Positions 14,394-23,261 of a DNA stretch of 64,000 nt are shown in pieces. Under the pieces are notes generated by a model that was not told the DNA's origin, did not search any database, and saw only the letters and a list, made by a program, of their open reading frames with translations. The stretch is from positions 1 through 64,000 of the forward strand of contig CAZJPG010000002.1 of NCBI GenBank assembly GCA_964547855.1, written 5' to 3'. The position numbers and the translations under genes are program-made. This DNA comes from JBAZHE01 sp964547855 (GTDB lineage Bacteria > Patescibacteriota > Patescibacteriia > Patescibacteriales > WJLG01). Position 1 is the stretch's first letter. Every line of letters begins with the position of its first letter.

Positions 14394-16157
14394 TCAAGAG
14401 TTTACCTCTAACCATTGTTCTTCTTTTTCTTCGATGGCTTTCTTTACGTCTTCCAGTTCCTTGGCTTTTTCTGGGTCATATTCGACGGGATTGGCCAAGA
14501 AGTATTCCAAGAGTTCGAGTTGCTTGCCGTTTAGTTTTTCCAATTGTTTCTCTATCGAGGCTGATCTTTTCTGGTCTTCTTTTTTCTTTTGATAGTCTTC
14601 GCGTATCGGTATGCGACTTTCTTGCCTTATTTGTTTTTTCTTATTCTCTTTTTCCAATTCGGCCGCCAACAACTCTTTTTCCAGGCGCTCTACGTATTCT
14701 TCATAATCCTCTAAGCATCGCTTCGCCTTGCCGTTAGATATTTCCACTATTCCCGTGGTGATCAAGTTACAAAATGTTCGGTCATGGCTAGTGAAAAGTA
14801 TCGTGCCTTTGAATTTGCTTAATGCCGAGCCCAGGGCTTCGACAGTTTCGAAGTCTAAATGGCAGGTCGGCTCGTCGAGCAAGAATACGTCAGGTTTGGA
14901 TAATAGCAGCCCTGCCAAAAGCAGGCGAGACCTTTCGCCGCCCGAGAGCATATTAATGGATTTTTTCAAATCGTCGTCGCGGAAAAGCAGGTCGCCGGCC
15001 ATTTTTAATATGGACTCCTTTTTATGCTCTGGTGAGGCCACTCTTTCTAAATATTCAAAGACCTGCTCTTGGTCATTCATTTTGTCTATCGGGTCTGGAC
15101 CGTGGTAGGCAAGCTTAATGTCCGATGCCCAACGAAAAGACCCCTTGATAGGTTCGAGGTTTCCAGAGATAGTCTTGAGTAATGTGGTCTTTCCTTGGCC
15201 GTTGAGCCCTAAAATAGCCAGTTTTTCTCCGGAGCGCACATCGAAATTGACGCCTGATACGACAGTTTTTCCATTATAACCGATATCCATCTCTTTTATC
15301 TTTAAGGTAAAATTGTGGCGATTTTCGACTGGTGGGATCGTGATGCGAGTGATGCCAGCTTCGTGCTCGATGGCTATTCTTTTGCTTTCTAATTTTTTAA
15401 TTCGTCTTAAGAACGATTGAGCTTGTTTGGCTTTCGAGGCTTTATAGCGGAAACGGTTAACGAATTCCTCTAAGTGTTCTTGCTGCCTTTCTAACCCCTT
15501 GTTCGTTTTTATGAGAGTGGATAATTTTTGTTCTTTGAATTCCAGATATTTTTCTATATTTCCCGGATAATGATAGCAGCTAGTAGGGGAGACTTCGATC
15601 GTTTCTTCGCAGGTTTGTTTTAGGAATTCGCGGTCATGGGAGATTATTAGAAAACTTCCATTGTAGGATTTTAAATATCCTTGAAGAAGGATCAAAGTCG
15701 AAAGGTCGAGATAGTTAGTCGGCTCATCAAGAAGGAAGAGGTTTGGCTCCACCAATAACATGGCCGTCAATTTCAAACGCATCTTCCAGCCGCCAGAAAG
15801 ACCTTGAGCTGGCATGGCTAGCTTATTTTCATCTAATTGAAAACGCGAACTTATCTTGCGAGCGCGCCATTCCTCACGGCCGCTGATGCGCATTAGATAG
15901 TCCAAGGCGCTTTCGTCCTCGATAAAATCATCATTTTGCTTTAAGTGGCCAATGCGAGCTTTATTGCCGATCATGACATCGCCTTTATCTGGGTTTTCTT
16001 CACCAATGAGAATGCGGAAGAGAGTGGATTTTCCTGCGCCATTTCTGCCGACGACGCCGATCTTTTGCTTTTCTTCCACGGAAAAAGTAAGGCCGGAGAA
16101 TATTTTCCGGCCGCCATATTCTTTTTCTAGGTTGGAGGCTTGTAGTAGTATCGCCAT
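14394..16157 (-). CDS. ABC-F family ATPase (translation factor type)
   Basis: The 587-residue protein has two ABC ATPase domains in one chain and no membrane helices, the ABC-F layout. Domain 1 has GRNGAGKS (about 38-45), the signature LSGGW and LDEPTNYLD. A linker of about 80 basic residues follows, then domain 2 with GLNGQGKTT, LSGGERSRL and LDEPTCHLD. A C-terminal coiled coil (about 500-585) rich in Lys and Glu resembles the Uup/EttA-type tail. ABC-F proteins act on ribosomes in translation or antibiotic protection. Its ATG overlaps the greA stop as TAATG, so the two are coupled. Confidence 0.93.
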   Translation of the reverse strand: MAILLQASNLEKEYGGRKIFSGLTFSVEEKQKIGVVGRNGAGKSTLFRILIGEENPDKGDVMIGNKARIGHLKQNDDFIEDESALDYLMRISGREEWRARKISSRFQLDENKLAMPAQGLSGGWKMRLKLTAMLLVEPNLFLLDEPTNYLDLSTLILLQGYLKSYNGSFLIISHDREFLKQTCEETIEVSPTSCYHYPGNIEKYLEFKEQKLSTLIKTNKGLERQQEHLEEFVNRFRYKASKAKQAQSFLRRIKKLESKRIAIEHEAGITRITIPPVENRHNFTLKIKEMDIGYNGKTVVSGVNFDVRSGEKLAILGLNGQGKTTLLKTISGNLEPIKGSFRWASDIKLAYHGPDPIDKMNDQEQVFEYLERVASPEHKKESILKMAGDLLFRDDDLKKSINMLSGGERSRLLLAGLLLSKPDVFLLDEPTCHLDFETVEALGSALSKFKGTILFTSHDRTFCNLITTGIVEISNGKAKRCLEDYEEYVERLEKELLAAELEKENKKKQIRQESRIPIREDYQKKKEDQKRSASIEKQLEKLNGKQLELLEYFLANPVEYDPEKAKELEDVKKAIEEKEEQWLEVNS

Positions 16158-16657
16158 TATTCTATTTCGATTATTCTGTATTCCACCGCTCTTTCCTTGA
16201 GATGAACGACGACGTTCTCGCCGACGCGTTTTCCAAGCATAGCCGATCCCAAAGGAGAATCTTTGGAGATTATGCCAGAAGAGGGGTCGCTTTCGGTGGC
16301 GCCGAGTATTTGGAAAGTCTTTCTTTTGCCAGATATCTCAACGGTCACGGTCGATCCGAGCTCTACGAAAGAGCCGCCGTTTTTTGGCTTTATGATCTCG
16401 ACTTTTTTTAAGAGTTCCTCTATCTCTAGGATGCGCGAATTTATGCCGCGTAGTTTTCCTTTAGCTATTTGATAAGCGGCGTTTTCTGAGAAGTCTCCGT
16501 CTGAGGCATATTTTTTAACTTCCTCGGTCAGGCGCGGGCGGACGTGTTTGACTAGCTTTTCAAGCTCAGCCGACAATTCTAAGAACTTGGCCTCGGTCAT
16601 ATGACCATCGACCTTGGGTCTTAGGTATTTATCGGGTTTTCTTATTGGTACTCTCAT
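16157..16657 (-). CDS. greA: Transcription elongation factor GreA
   Basis: GreA rescues backtracked RNA polymerase by stimulating transcript cleavage. The N-terminal coiled coil with the acidic tip is visible (RPRLTEEVKKYASDGDFSENA), and the C-terminal FKBP-like domain has SPLGSAMLGKRVGE. The length of 166 is close to normal, with about 18 extra N-terminal residues (MRVPIRKPDKYLRPKVDG). An alternative start would be the internal Met of HMTEAKF. The ABC-F gene follows with a one-base overlap. Confidence 0.94.
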   Translation of the reverse strand: MRVPIRKPDKYLRPKVDGHMTEAKFLELSAELEKLVKHVRPRLTEEVKKYASDGDFSENAAYQIAKGKLRGINSRILEIEELLKKVEIIKPKNGGSFVELGSTVTVEISGKRKTFQILGATESDPSSGIISKDSPLGSAMLGKRVGENVVVHLKERAVEYRIIEIE

Positions 16658-16781
16658 ACTTTTCCTTAATAATAGCAGGTTTTTGGCTAATGTAAAAATG
16701 GGCCTCTAAAATCTTTATTTTTGGAGGATTATTTGCTAAAATTTACTTATTGCCATTATTTTAAATAAGGGCGTATATTTT

Positions 16782-17249
16782 ATGTTAAAGAAGACTATTA
16801 AATATCTTTGGTCGTTAAGATGGCAGTTCGCCAAGTATTTTGTAGTTGGTATTTCAGGGGTGGCCATCGATTTTTCGATTATGATCGGCCTTAAAGAGTT
16901 GGCAGGTATTAATCCGGTCGCGGCTACGGCTATCAGTCAGATATTCTCCATCGCGTTTATATTTACAGCTAATAAGTATTGGTCATTCGGCTCGCATCAT
17001 CAGACCAAAAGGCAACTTTTTAGATATTCGTTGGTCTTAGGCTTCGATTATGCCTATACCGTGGCTATGATGTATGCCGGCACCGATTGGCTGGGCTTTG
17101 ATTATCGTTTGGTGCGCTTGGTTACGATCGCCATTCAGGTTATTTGGAATTTTTTTCTATATAAATATTTCGTCTATCGCAAAGACGAGGAGGCGGTAGT
17201 TGAAGTCAGTGAATCATATGAACAAACAAAAGATCAAGGAGTACTTTGA
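16782..17249 (+). CDS. GtrA-like membrane protein
   Basis: The 155-residue protein has four membrane helices and the GtrA pattern: FAKYFVVGISGVAIDF near residue 16, FIFTANKYWSF near 62 and WNFFLYKYFVY near 125. GtrA-family proteins are thought to move lipid-linked sugars across the membrane or support glycosyltransferases. The next gene encodes a GT2 enzyme of the dolichol-phosphate-sugar type, the usual partner, and overlaps its end. Confidence 0.9.
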   Translation: MLKKTIKYLWSLRWQFAKYFVVGISGVAIDFSIMIGLKELAGINPVAATAISQIFSIAFIFTANKYWSFGSHHQTKRQLFRYSLVLGFDYAYTVAMMYAGTDWLGFDYRLVRLVTIAIQVIWNFFLYKYFVYRKDEEAVVEVSESYEQTKDQGVL

Positions 17250-18636
17250 AGGTGCGGCCGCCACTCGTGACTCATGGCGTCGTCGAAATGCTTATTACCA
17301 CAAAGACATCAAGAGTTTGTTGCGTTTTTTGATACCTTCCGATGTCTCTGTTTTGGAAGTTGGTTGCGCGACTGGTGACATAACGGCTTATTTAGCCGAG
17401 CAGAACCGCGATATTCGCGGCATAGATTTTTCTCCGGCTATGATCGCCGAGGGTTTAAAGAAGTATCCCGGTCTTGATCTAAAGGTCGAGGATGTCGAAT
17501 CCTTGCCGCCAGCCGAAAGAAAATATGACTATATCGTCGTTTCGGACGTTATTGGTTACTTACATGATGTCCAGGCGTCTTTTTCTTCTTTAGCCGAACA
17601 TTCACACTCCAGGACAAAATTGATAATAACCACTTATAATTTTTTGTGGGAGCCTATTTTCCGTTTGGCCGAAAAGCTTAAATTAAAGATGCCGCATCCG
17701 ATGCAGAATTGGCTTTCTTCGAATGATGTCGAACAACTCCTTTATTTGGCTGGTTTCGAGGTGATCAAAGAGGGCGGACGTTTGTTGTTGCCAAAGAACA
17801 TCCCAATACTGGCCCCACTATTCAATAAATACTTGGCTAAGTTGCCGATATTCAGAAATCTTTGCTTGGTGAATTATTTTGTGGCCAGAAAAAAACCCGA
17901 GCCGTCGAAGGCCGAGCAGCTTTCTGTTTCAGTTTTGATCCCAGCGCGAAATGAGAAGGGTAATATCGAAGCGGCCATCAAGAGGACGCCGATGATGGGC
18001 AAACATACGGAAATATTGTTCGTTGAAGGCAATTCGACCGATGACACTTGGGCAGAGATCGAGAGGGTCAAGGCCGCTTATCCGGATAGAGATATTAAGA
18101 TCATGAAACAAGACGGCAAAGGAAAAGGAGATGCGGTTCGTAAAGGTTTCGATGCGGCCACTGGCGACATATTAATGATACTAGACGCAGACCTAACGGT
18201 CCCGCCTGAAGATCTGCCAAAATTCTACAAAGCCATCGCTGAAGGCGACGGAGAATTCATTAATGGTTGCCGTCTAGTCTATCCGATGGAGGATAAGGCT
18301 ATGCGCTTGCTTAATACTTTTGGTAATAAGTTTTTTAGTGTCATGTTCTCTTGGCTTTTGGGGCAGAGGATAAAGGATACTCTTTGCGGGACCAAAGTAT
18401 TATTGAAATCGGACTATGAGCGCATCAAGGCCAATAGAAAATTCTTTGGCGACTTCGATCCGTTCGGTGATTTCGATCTTTTGTTCGGCGCGTCTAAACT
18501 TAATTTGAAGATAATCGATCTGCCGATACATTATCAGGCCAGAGTTTATGGTGAGACTAATATCTCCCGTTTCAAACATGGTTGGTTGCTTTTGAAGATG
18601 TGTTTTTTTGCCATGAAGAAAATTAAATTCATTTAA
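17218..18636 (+). CDS. Fusion of SAM methyltransferase and GT2 glycosyltransferase
   Basis: Residues about 1-220 form a class I methyltransferase (motif I VLEVGCATGDI near 45, then GIDFSPAMI). Residues about 230-470 form a GT2 glycosyltransferase of the dolichyl-phosphate-sugar synthase type (SVLIPARNEKGNIE, VEGNSTDDTW, KGKGDAVRKGF, ILDADLTVPPED, DTLCGTKV). It probably makes a polyprenyl-phosphate sugar and methylates a related substrate. Joining the two in one chain is unusual. The ATG at 17218 overlaps the GtrA gene by 32 bases. A TTG at 17200, behind a GAGGAGG site 7 bases upstream, is a serious alternative start adding six residues. Confidence 0.88.
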   Translation: MNKQKIKEYFEGAAATRDSWRRRNAYYHKDIKSLLRFLIPSDVSVLEVGCATGDITAYLAEQNRDIRGIDFSPAMIAEGLKKYPGLDLKVEDVESLPPAERKYDYIVVSDVIGYLHDVQASFSSLAEHSHSRTKLIITTYNFLWEPIFRLAEKLKLKMPHPMQNWLSSNDVEQLLYLAGFEVIKEGGRLLLPKNIPILAPLFNKYLAKLPIFRNLCLVNYFVARKKPEPSKAEQLSVSVLIPARNEKGNIEAAIKRTPMMGKHTEILFVEGNSTDDTWAEIERVKAAYPDRDIKIMKQDGKGKGDAVRKGFDAATGDILMILDADLTVPPEDLPKFYKAIAEGDGEFINGCRLVYPMEDKAMRLLNTFGNKFFSVMFSWLLGQRIKDTLCGTKVLLKSDYERIKANRKFFGDFDPFGDFDLLFGASKLNLKIIDLPIHYQARVYGETNISRFKHGWLLLKMCFFAMKKIKFI

Positions 18637-18644
18637 AATAAAAT

Positions 18645-19367
18645 ATGATCAAACAAAACGAATTAGAACACGACAAAAAAATCTTAGCTGAAGCTGAAAA
18701 GGTTTGGGGTAGGAGCGGTGAGGCTGGCAAGAGGAGATTGGAGAGGAGAGCTAAAATGGTCGTTGAATATTGCCAAATAGGTTCAGGCAAGAAGGTCCTT
18801 GAAATAGGTTGTGGAACGGGGACTTTGACGGAAGTTTTGGCTAAGACCGGAGCTACTGTCGTAGCCACTGATATCTTTCAGGATTTTTTGAATGCGGTGG
18901 AGAAAAAGATCGGCCAGAATCCAAACGTCACTTATCGCATCGCCGACGCTGAAACTTTAGAAGGTTTCGCCGATGGTGAATTCGATGCCGTGGTTGGATT
19001 GTCGATATTACATCATTTGGATGTCGATAAGAACTTAGAGAATATGTATCGCGTCCTTAAGCCAGGTGGTATGTTGGCTTTTGCTGAACCGAACATGCTT
19101 AATCCGCAGATCGCTTTGCAGAAGAATATCCCACCATTGAAGAAGCTTTTGGGCGATTCTCCTGATGAGACGGCATTTTTCCGCTGGCCTTTCGCTAAAA
19201 AGCTCAAAGACAAGGGGTTTTCCGATATCAATGTCGTGCCGTTCGATTTTTTGCATCCGGCCATTCCTAATTTTCTTGCACCTTTGGCCGATAAATTCGG
19301 TTTCTTTTTGGAAAAATTGCCATTAAGAGAGATCGCTGGATCTTTGTTCATTGGCGCCAAAAAATAA
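18645..19367 (+). CDS. Class I SAM-dependent methyltransferase
   Basis: The 240-residue protein has the Rossmann methyltransferase pattern: motif I VLEIGCGTGTLTEVL near residue 50, an acidic ATDIFQDFL, DAVVGLSILHHL near 110, and VLKPGGMLAFAEPN near 135. The UbiE/Methyltransf_11 pattern fits small-molecule or glycolipid methylation. It lies 8 bases after the GT2 fusion and 4 bases before another methyltransferase, in one operon. The substrate is unknown; a polyprenyl-linked sugar is a reasonable guess from context. Confidence 0.9.
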   Translation: MIKQNELEHDKKILAEAEKVWGRSGEAGKRRLERRAKMVVEYCQIGSGKKVLEIGCGTGTLTEVLAKTGATVVATDIFQDFLNAVEKKIGQNPNVTYRIADAETLEGFADGEFDAVVGLSILHHLDVDKNLENMYRVLKPGGMLAFAEPNMLNPQIALQKNIPPLKKLLGDSPDETAFFRWPFAKKLKDKGFSDINVVPFDFLHPAIPNFLAPLADKFGFFLEKLPLREIAGSLFIGAKK

Positions 19368-19371
19368 TCAC

Positions 19372-20013
19372 ATGAAAGAACTCATATTGCCTAAGCGTTT
19401 TTATAATACCAATGACGAGGATCCGACTTTATTTTATCGTTTGCCGTTGATCGGCAATGTCTATCGGAAGAGGTTGGAAAATACTTTAAAGCTGACAGAG
19501 AAAGTCGAAGGCTCCATCGCTGACATAGGCTATGGCAGTGGCTTGCTTTTTCCTTCTCTATTGAAGAAATGTTCCGTTTGCCATGGATTTGAAACTCATG
19601 GCAACGAAGGCAAGGTTTGGCAGATGCTTGAGAACGAGGGCATCGCAAAGGAAAAAGTCGTGCTTAAGCCAGGAAGCATTCTTGATATACCAGCCGAAGA
19701 TGAGGCGTTCGATGAGATAGTTTGCGTTAGTACGCTTGAGCATATACCGGAGTTGGATAGGGCTATGTCGGAAATGAGAAGAGTCCTCAAGACTGGAGGC
19801 AAGGCGATCTTTTCCTTTCCTGTGCGAAACAGCGTCACCGATTGGTTTTATCGCCTGGTTGGTTATGACCCGCGCAAACTCCATCCATCATCGCATCGTG
19901 ATATAATCGCCGCGGCCGAAAAAGCCTTTGCGGTCGAGGAGACTTTAACCTTTCCTCGTCTGCGCAATATCGATCTTACTCTATATTGCACCGTTAAATG
20001 CGTGAAAAGATAA
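19372..20013 (+). CDS. Class I SAM-dependent methyltransferase
   Basis: This is a second methyltransferase of the operon, about 213 residues. Motif I is degenerate (SIADIGYGSGLLFPSLL near 45), but the later elements are clear: FDEIVCVSTLEHI near 120 and RRVLKTGGKAIFSFPV near 140. The ATG at 19372 is preferred to a TTG at 19351, which would overlap the previous gene. The end overlaps the next gene by 16 bases. It probably acts in the same surface-sugar pathway as its neighbours. Confidence 0.87.
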   Translation: MKELILPKRFYNTNDEDPTLFYRLPLIGNVYRKRLENTLKLTEKVEGSIADIGYGSGLLFPSLLKKCSVCHGFETHGNEGKVWQMLENEGIAKEKVVLKPGSILDIPAEDEAFDEIVCVSTLEHIPELDRAMSEMRRVLKTGGKAIFSFPVRNSVTDWFYRLVGYDPRKLHPSSHRDIIAAAEKAFAVEETLTFPRLRNIDLTLYCTVKCVKR

Positions 20014-21602
20014 AAAGATTCTTTGCTCTGATTAAAAATGATCCCTGGATATTATTCGTCCTGGGAGTCTTTTCTGTTTTAGCTTGGTGGCGTTTTTGGA
20101 GACAGGGAGTGGTCAATTTTGACGAGGCCTATTTTATTATTGTGGCCAGAACTTTTTCGTCCATAGCCAAAGAGCTTTTTTTACACCCGATATCTTTTTT
20201 CCATGGGAGTTTTCTTTCTGATTTGGCGGCCAACTATGGAAATGTCTATACGGCCGCTCGTCCTTCTTATGTCTTAGCGTCGTCTTTTTTGGCACTGTTC
20301 TTGCCGGCTACCGTGGCTAGTCGACTGATCAGTTTGTTCTCTGGCTATGTTCTGATAATTTTCTTTTATCGTCTTTTGAAGTTTTACGTCGAAGACAAGA
20401 AAACAAGGACAATATTGACGCTTTTGCCAGCAATGTCTCCGTTATTATTAGTGTATTCACGATTGGGATTGTCGCAGATATTTTCCGCGGCTTTTTTGAC
20501 GGTTTCGACATATTATCTTTTGTCTTACTATCGCTTAGGTAAACGCGGTGATTTGATCAAGTTCGGATTTGCGGCAGCCGTACTCTTTATGAGTCACTAT
20601 AATGTAGTCTTCTTAGTCTTCTTTCTTTTGCTTTATGGAGTTTGGTCGCTTAAGAAGCATGGGGTCAAGGTCAAGGATTGGTCGTTATTCGCTATTTCGT
20701 TTTTAGCCTTGCCCTTTTTGTGGGAGATGATTACCCAGGTGGCTTCAGCAGTGGCAGGTGATCGTCTTGGTAGTGGCAAGGTCTTGTCTTACTCTGGGGA
20801 GTTTTTAGCTCAATTAGCCAAGGCTCAAGTTAGTGAAGAGACGCCATTCGGGCAACTCTTGTATTATCCGAAACTTTTTATTTTAACGGAAGGGGTATCG
20901 ATCGCTTTGTTATTGATCATTGGTTTGTTTTTATTATTGCGCCGAGCAAAAAAAATAGAGTATCAGGTGATCATAGTGCCTTTGATTTTTTCTTTGCTGA
21001 TTTTTTTCGCTGCCCCGCTAAAATTCCCGCGTAATCTTATTTCTGTTTGGCCTTCGTTATATTTAGCCGTTGCCATTGCAGTGTCATGGATTGGAATGTT
21101 TTTAACCAAAGGGCGTGGCAATGGTGTGGCTAGGGTGTTGTCTTTATTGATCGTTGTTTTGGTTTCAGCGCCTCATTTTATGAGTTACCCCCAGTATTTG
21201 GCCATTAACACCGGCAATGACAAAGCAGCTCTTTATGTAAAAGAGCATTATGATCCACAAAATACTTTGATTCTTTCTTGGTCAACTGCTATTTGGCGAG
21301 TTTATTTACCTGGCTATGCTTCTGAGCAATTGGCCGAGCCGGATGAATGGAAAAAACTTTTATCGCAGCGGTCGAACGTTCTAGTGATCGACGATTTTTT
21401 TACCAGTATACTGGATCCGAAGAAAGAACAAGATGTGGCTGATAAAAAGCTGGTATTCGATCAGGAGAGTGAGATTTTTAAGGCTAGACCGATAATATTG
21501 GACCTGATATATAAGTCACCTGACGTGATCGATAAAATGTTCGATGACAATGCTCAAAGCCATATTTCTATATTTGAGCTAGATGGAAAAAGTTGGGATT
21601 GA
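19998..21602 (+). CDS. GT-C family membrane glycosyltransferase
   Basis: The 534-residue protein has about ten membrane helices and a C-terminal soluble part of about 140 residues. The first loop has FDEAYF near residue 40, the acidic motif that GT-C enzymes (ArnT/PMT-like) use for catalysis. It would move a sugar from a polyprenyl phosphate donor, made by the GT2 domain two genes upstream, to an acceptor outside the membrane. It closes the GtrA-GT2-methyltransferase-GT-C operon. Exact donor and acceptor are unknown. Confidence 0.8.
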   Translation: MREKIKRFFALIKNDPWILFVLGVFSVLAWWRFWRQGVVNFDEAYFIIVARTFSSIAKELFLHPISFFHGSFLSDLAANYGNVYTAARPSYVLASSFLALFLPATVASRLISLFSGYVLIIFFYRLLKFYVEDKKTRTILTLLPAMSPLLLVYSRLGLSQIFSAAFLTVSTYYLLSYYRLGKRGDLIKFGFAAAVLFMSHYNVVFLVFFLLLYGVWSLKKHGVKVKDWSLFAISFLALPFLWEMITQVASAVAGDRLGSGKVLSYSGEFLAQLAKAQVSEETPFGQLLYYPKLFILTEGVSIALLLIIGLFLLLRRAKKIEYQVIIVPLIFSLLIFFAAPLKFPRNLISVWPSLYLAVAIAVSWIGMFLTKGRGNGVARVLSLLIVVLVSAPHFMSYPQYLAINTGNDKAALYVKEHYDPQNTLILSWSTAIWRVYLPGYASEQLAEPDEWKKLLSQRSNVLVIDDFFTSILDPKKEQDVADKKLVFDQESEIFKARPIILDLIYKSPDVIDKMFDDNAQSHISIFELDGKSWD

Positions 21603-21660
21603 TTTTTTTGTAAAAAAGTGCTATTTTATAGTCAAATAAATTAATTAATCAACAAAAATT

Positions 21661-22431
21661 ATGGAAGTTATCACTGGTCTTTTTGGTTTTCTTTTGCCGT
21701 TCCTCTTGGTTATCGTATTGGCTTCGATCAAGCAGGTCAATCAGTATGAAAGGGGCGTTAAGTTCACTCTTGGAAAATTCTCCTCTATCATGGAGCCAGG
21801 CTGGCGCTTAGTCATTCCGGTTTTTCAAACCTTTCAGAAGATAGATATTCGCGTTAAGGCAGTCGATGTCCCAGACCAGAAAGCTATCACCCGCGACAAT
21901 GTGCCGGTGACCGTCAACGCCGTTATTTATTACAAGGTTTCTGATGCTGCCAAGGCCGTTATTGAGGTTGAGAATTTCTATTATGCCATCTCGCAGTATG
22001 CTCAGACTACGATGAGAAACATAGTCGGCGAGGTGACTTTGGACGAGCTTTTGGCCGGTCGCGACAAGATAGCCGAACGCATCCGTGAGATCGTCGACAA
22101 AGAGACTGATGCCTGGGGAATCAAGGTTAATAATGTTGAGCTCAAAGATGTGTCTTTGCCAGAATCCATGGAAAGGACAATAGCTAAGCAGGCCGAGGCC
22201 GAACGCGAGAAGCGTGCTGTCATAATAAACTCCGAAGGAGAATTGGCCGCAGCCTCAAATGTTGCCAAGGCTGCCGAGATCCTCTCTCAAACCAATGGCG
22301 CTCTGCATCTGAGAACTTTACAGTCGATTAACGACATATCGTCCGATCAGTCTAATACCATCGTCTTCGTCACTCCGGCTGAGATTCTTCGAGCCTTCGA
22401 TGGTTTTGCCAAAAAAGTCACCAAAGAATAA
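21661..22431 (+). CDS. Slipin / stomatin-like SPFH protein
   Basis: The 256-residue protein has one N-terminal hydrophobic segment and the SPFH/Band 7 domain: QYERGVKFTLGKF near 27, GWRLVIPVFQ, VPDQKAITRDNVPVTVNAVIYYKV near 75, QTTMRNIVGEVTLDELL near 115 and AEREKRAVIINSEGE near 180. Slipins form ring-like assemblies on membranes and often pair with NfeD proteases; no NfeD gene lies beside it here. A palindromic terminator follows at 22443. Confidence 0.93.
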   Translation: MEVITGLFGFLLPFLLVIVLASIKQVNQYERGVKFTLGKFSSIMEPGWRLVIPVFQTFQKIDIRVKAVDVPDQKAITRDNVPVTVNAVIYYKVSDAAKAVIEVENFYYAISQYAQTTMRNIVGEVTLDELLAGRDKIAERIREIVDKETDAWGIKVNNVELKDVSLPESMERTIAKQAEAEREKRAVIINSEGELAAASNVAKAAEILSQTNGALHLRTLQSINDISSDQSNTIVFVTPAEILRAFDGFAKKVTKE

Positions 22432-22442
22432 ACTATTCGAAT

Positions 22443-22481
22443 AAATAAAATCACCGACCAATTGGTCGGTGATTTTATTTA
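22443..22481. terminator. Bidirectional terminator
   Basis: A 19-bp palindromic stem (22443-22461 with 22462-22480) lies between the convergent slipin and comF genes. Confidence 0.85.
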
Positions 22482-22514
22482 TAGTAGACTGGCGGTCGAA
22501 TAAACATTGCTGGT

Positions 22515-23261
22515 CTAGCCCTTGGCGATAGTTAACCCCCAGACGCTTGCGGCTCCAAAATCTTTTAAGGTCTTTGCCGCTGATTCAAGTGTTGCGCCGG
22601 TAGTGGCCACGTCATCGATGAGTATTATTTTCCTTCCCTGCAGACTTTCTCCGCCATAAGAGAAGCATCCACGAAGATTGTCCATTCTTTCCGATTCGCC
22701 GATTTTAGCCTGCGGTCTATTGTTTTTCGTTCTTTTGAGGCCGTCCAATCTTTTCCACTCTGTCTTTTTAATTAAATTTTCAGCTACTAATTCTGACTGG
22801 TTGAAACCCCTCCATTTTAATCTTTTGTGGTGAAGGGGAATGGCGCAGATCGAACGGGCGCCGGAGAATAGTCCACTGTCGAACGATAGTCGATGGTCTT
22901 TTATTGTTTTTACGATGAATTCGGAAAGGGGATCGGCTAAGGATGTTATTAGTGAGTATTTAAATTTTTTAATGGCATCTGCTAGCTCTTTTTGATCATA
23001 ATTGCCAGCGGAAAATACGCCGTCAAGCGAATGCGTTTTACGGCAATTTTTACAAGTGGCGCCTGATAAATTATTGTTTCCACAGAAAATGCAGCCATGG
23101 TCGGTTAGAGGGCGCAGCTTTCTTATGCAGTCATTACAAAACCACTCTCCTTCCCGTCCGCAAGATAAGCACTCTATTGGGAACAAAACATCCAACACTC
23201 CATTCTTGATGCAAGATAAAAGACCGGGGATTATCCCGGTCTTATGGTCGTTATTCTTCAT
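22515..23261 (-). CDS. comF: ComF family phosphoribosyltransferase-like protein
   Basis: The 248-residue protein has an N-terminal zinc-ribbon-like part with paired cysteines (CLSCG, CNDC, CIFCG, CKNC within residues 34-76) and a C-terminal phosphoribosyltransferase domain with IILIDDVATTGATLES near 212. ComF proteins support DNA uptake during natural transformation. Together with the pilus genes nearby this suggests competence, which is common in CPR genomes. Its start overlaps the end of the beta-propeller gene by four bases. Confidence 0.92.
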   Translation of the reverse strand: MKNNDHKTGIIPGLLSCIKNGVLDVLFPIECLSCGREGEWFCNDCIRKLRPLTDHGCIFCGNNNLSGATCKNCRKTHSLDGVFSAGNYDQKELADAIKKFKYSLITSLADPLSEFIVKTIKDHRLSFDSGLFSGARSICAIPLHHKRLKWRGFNQSELVAENLIKKTEWKRLDGLKRTKNNRPQAKIGESERMDNLRGCFSYGGESLQGRKIILIDDVATTGATLESAAKTLKDFGAASVWGLTIAKG

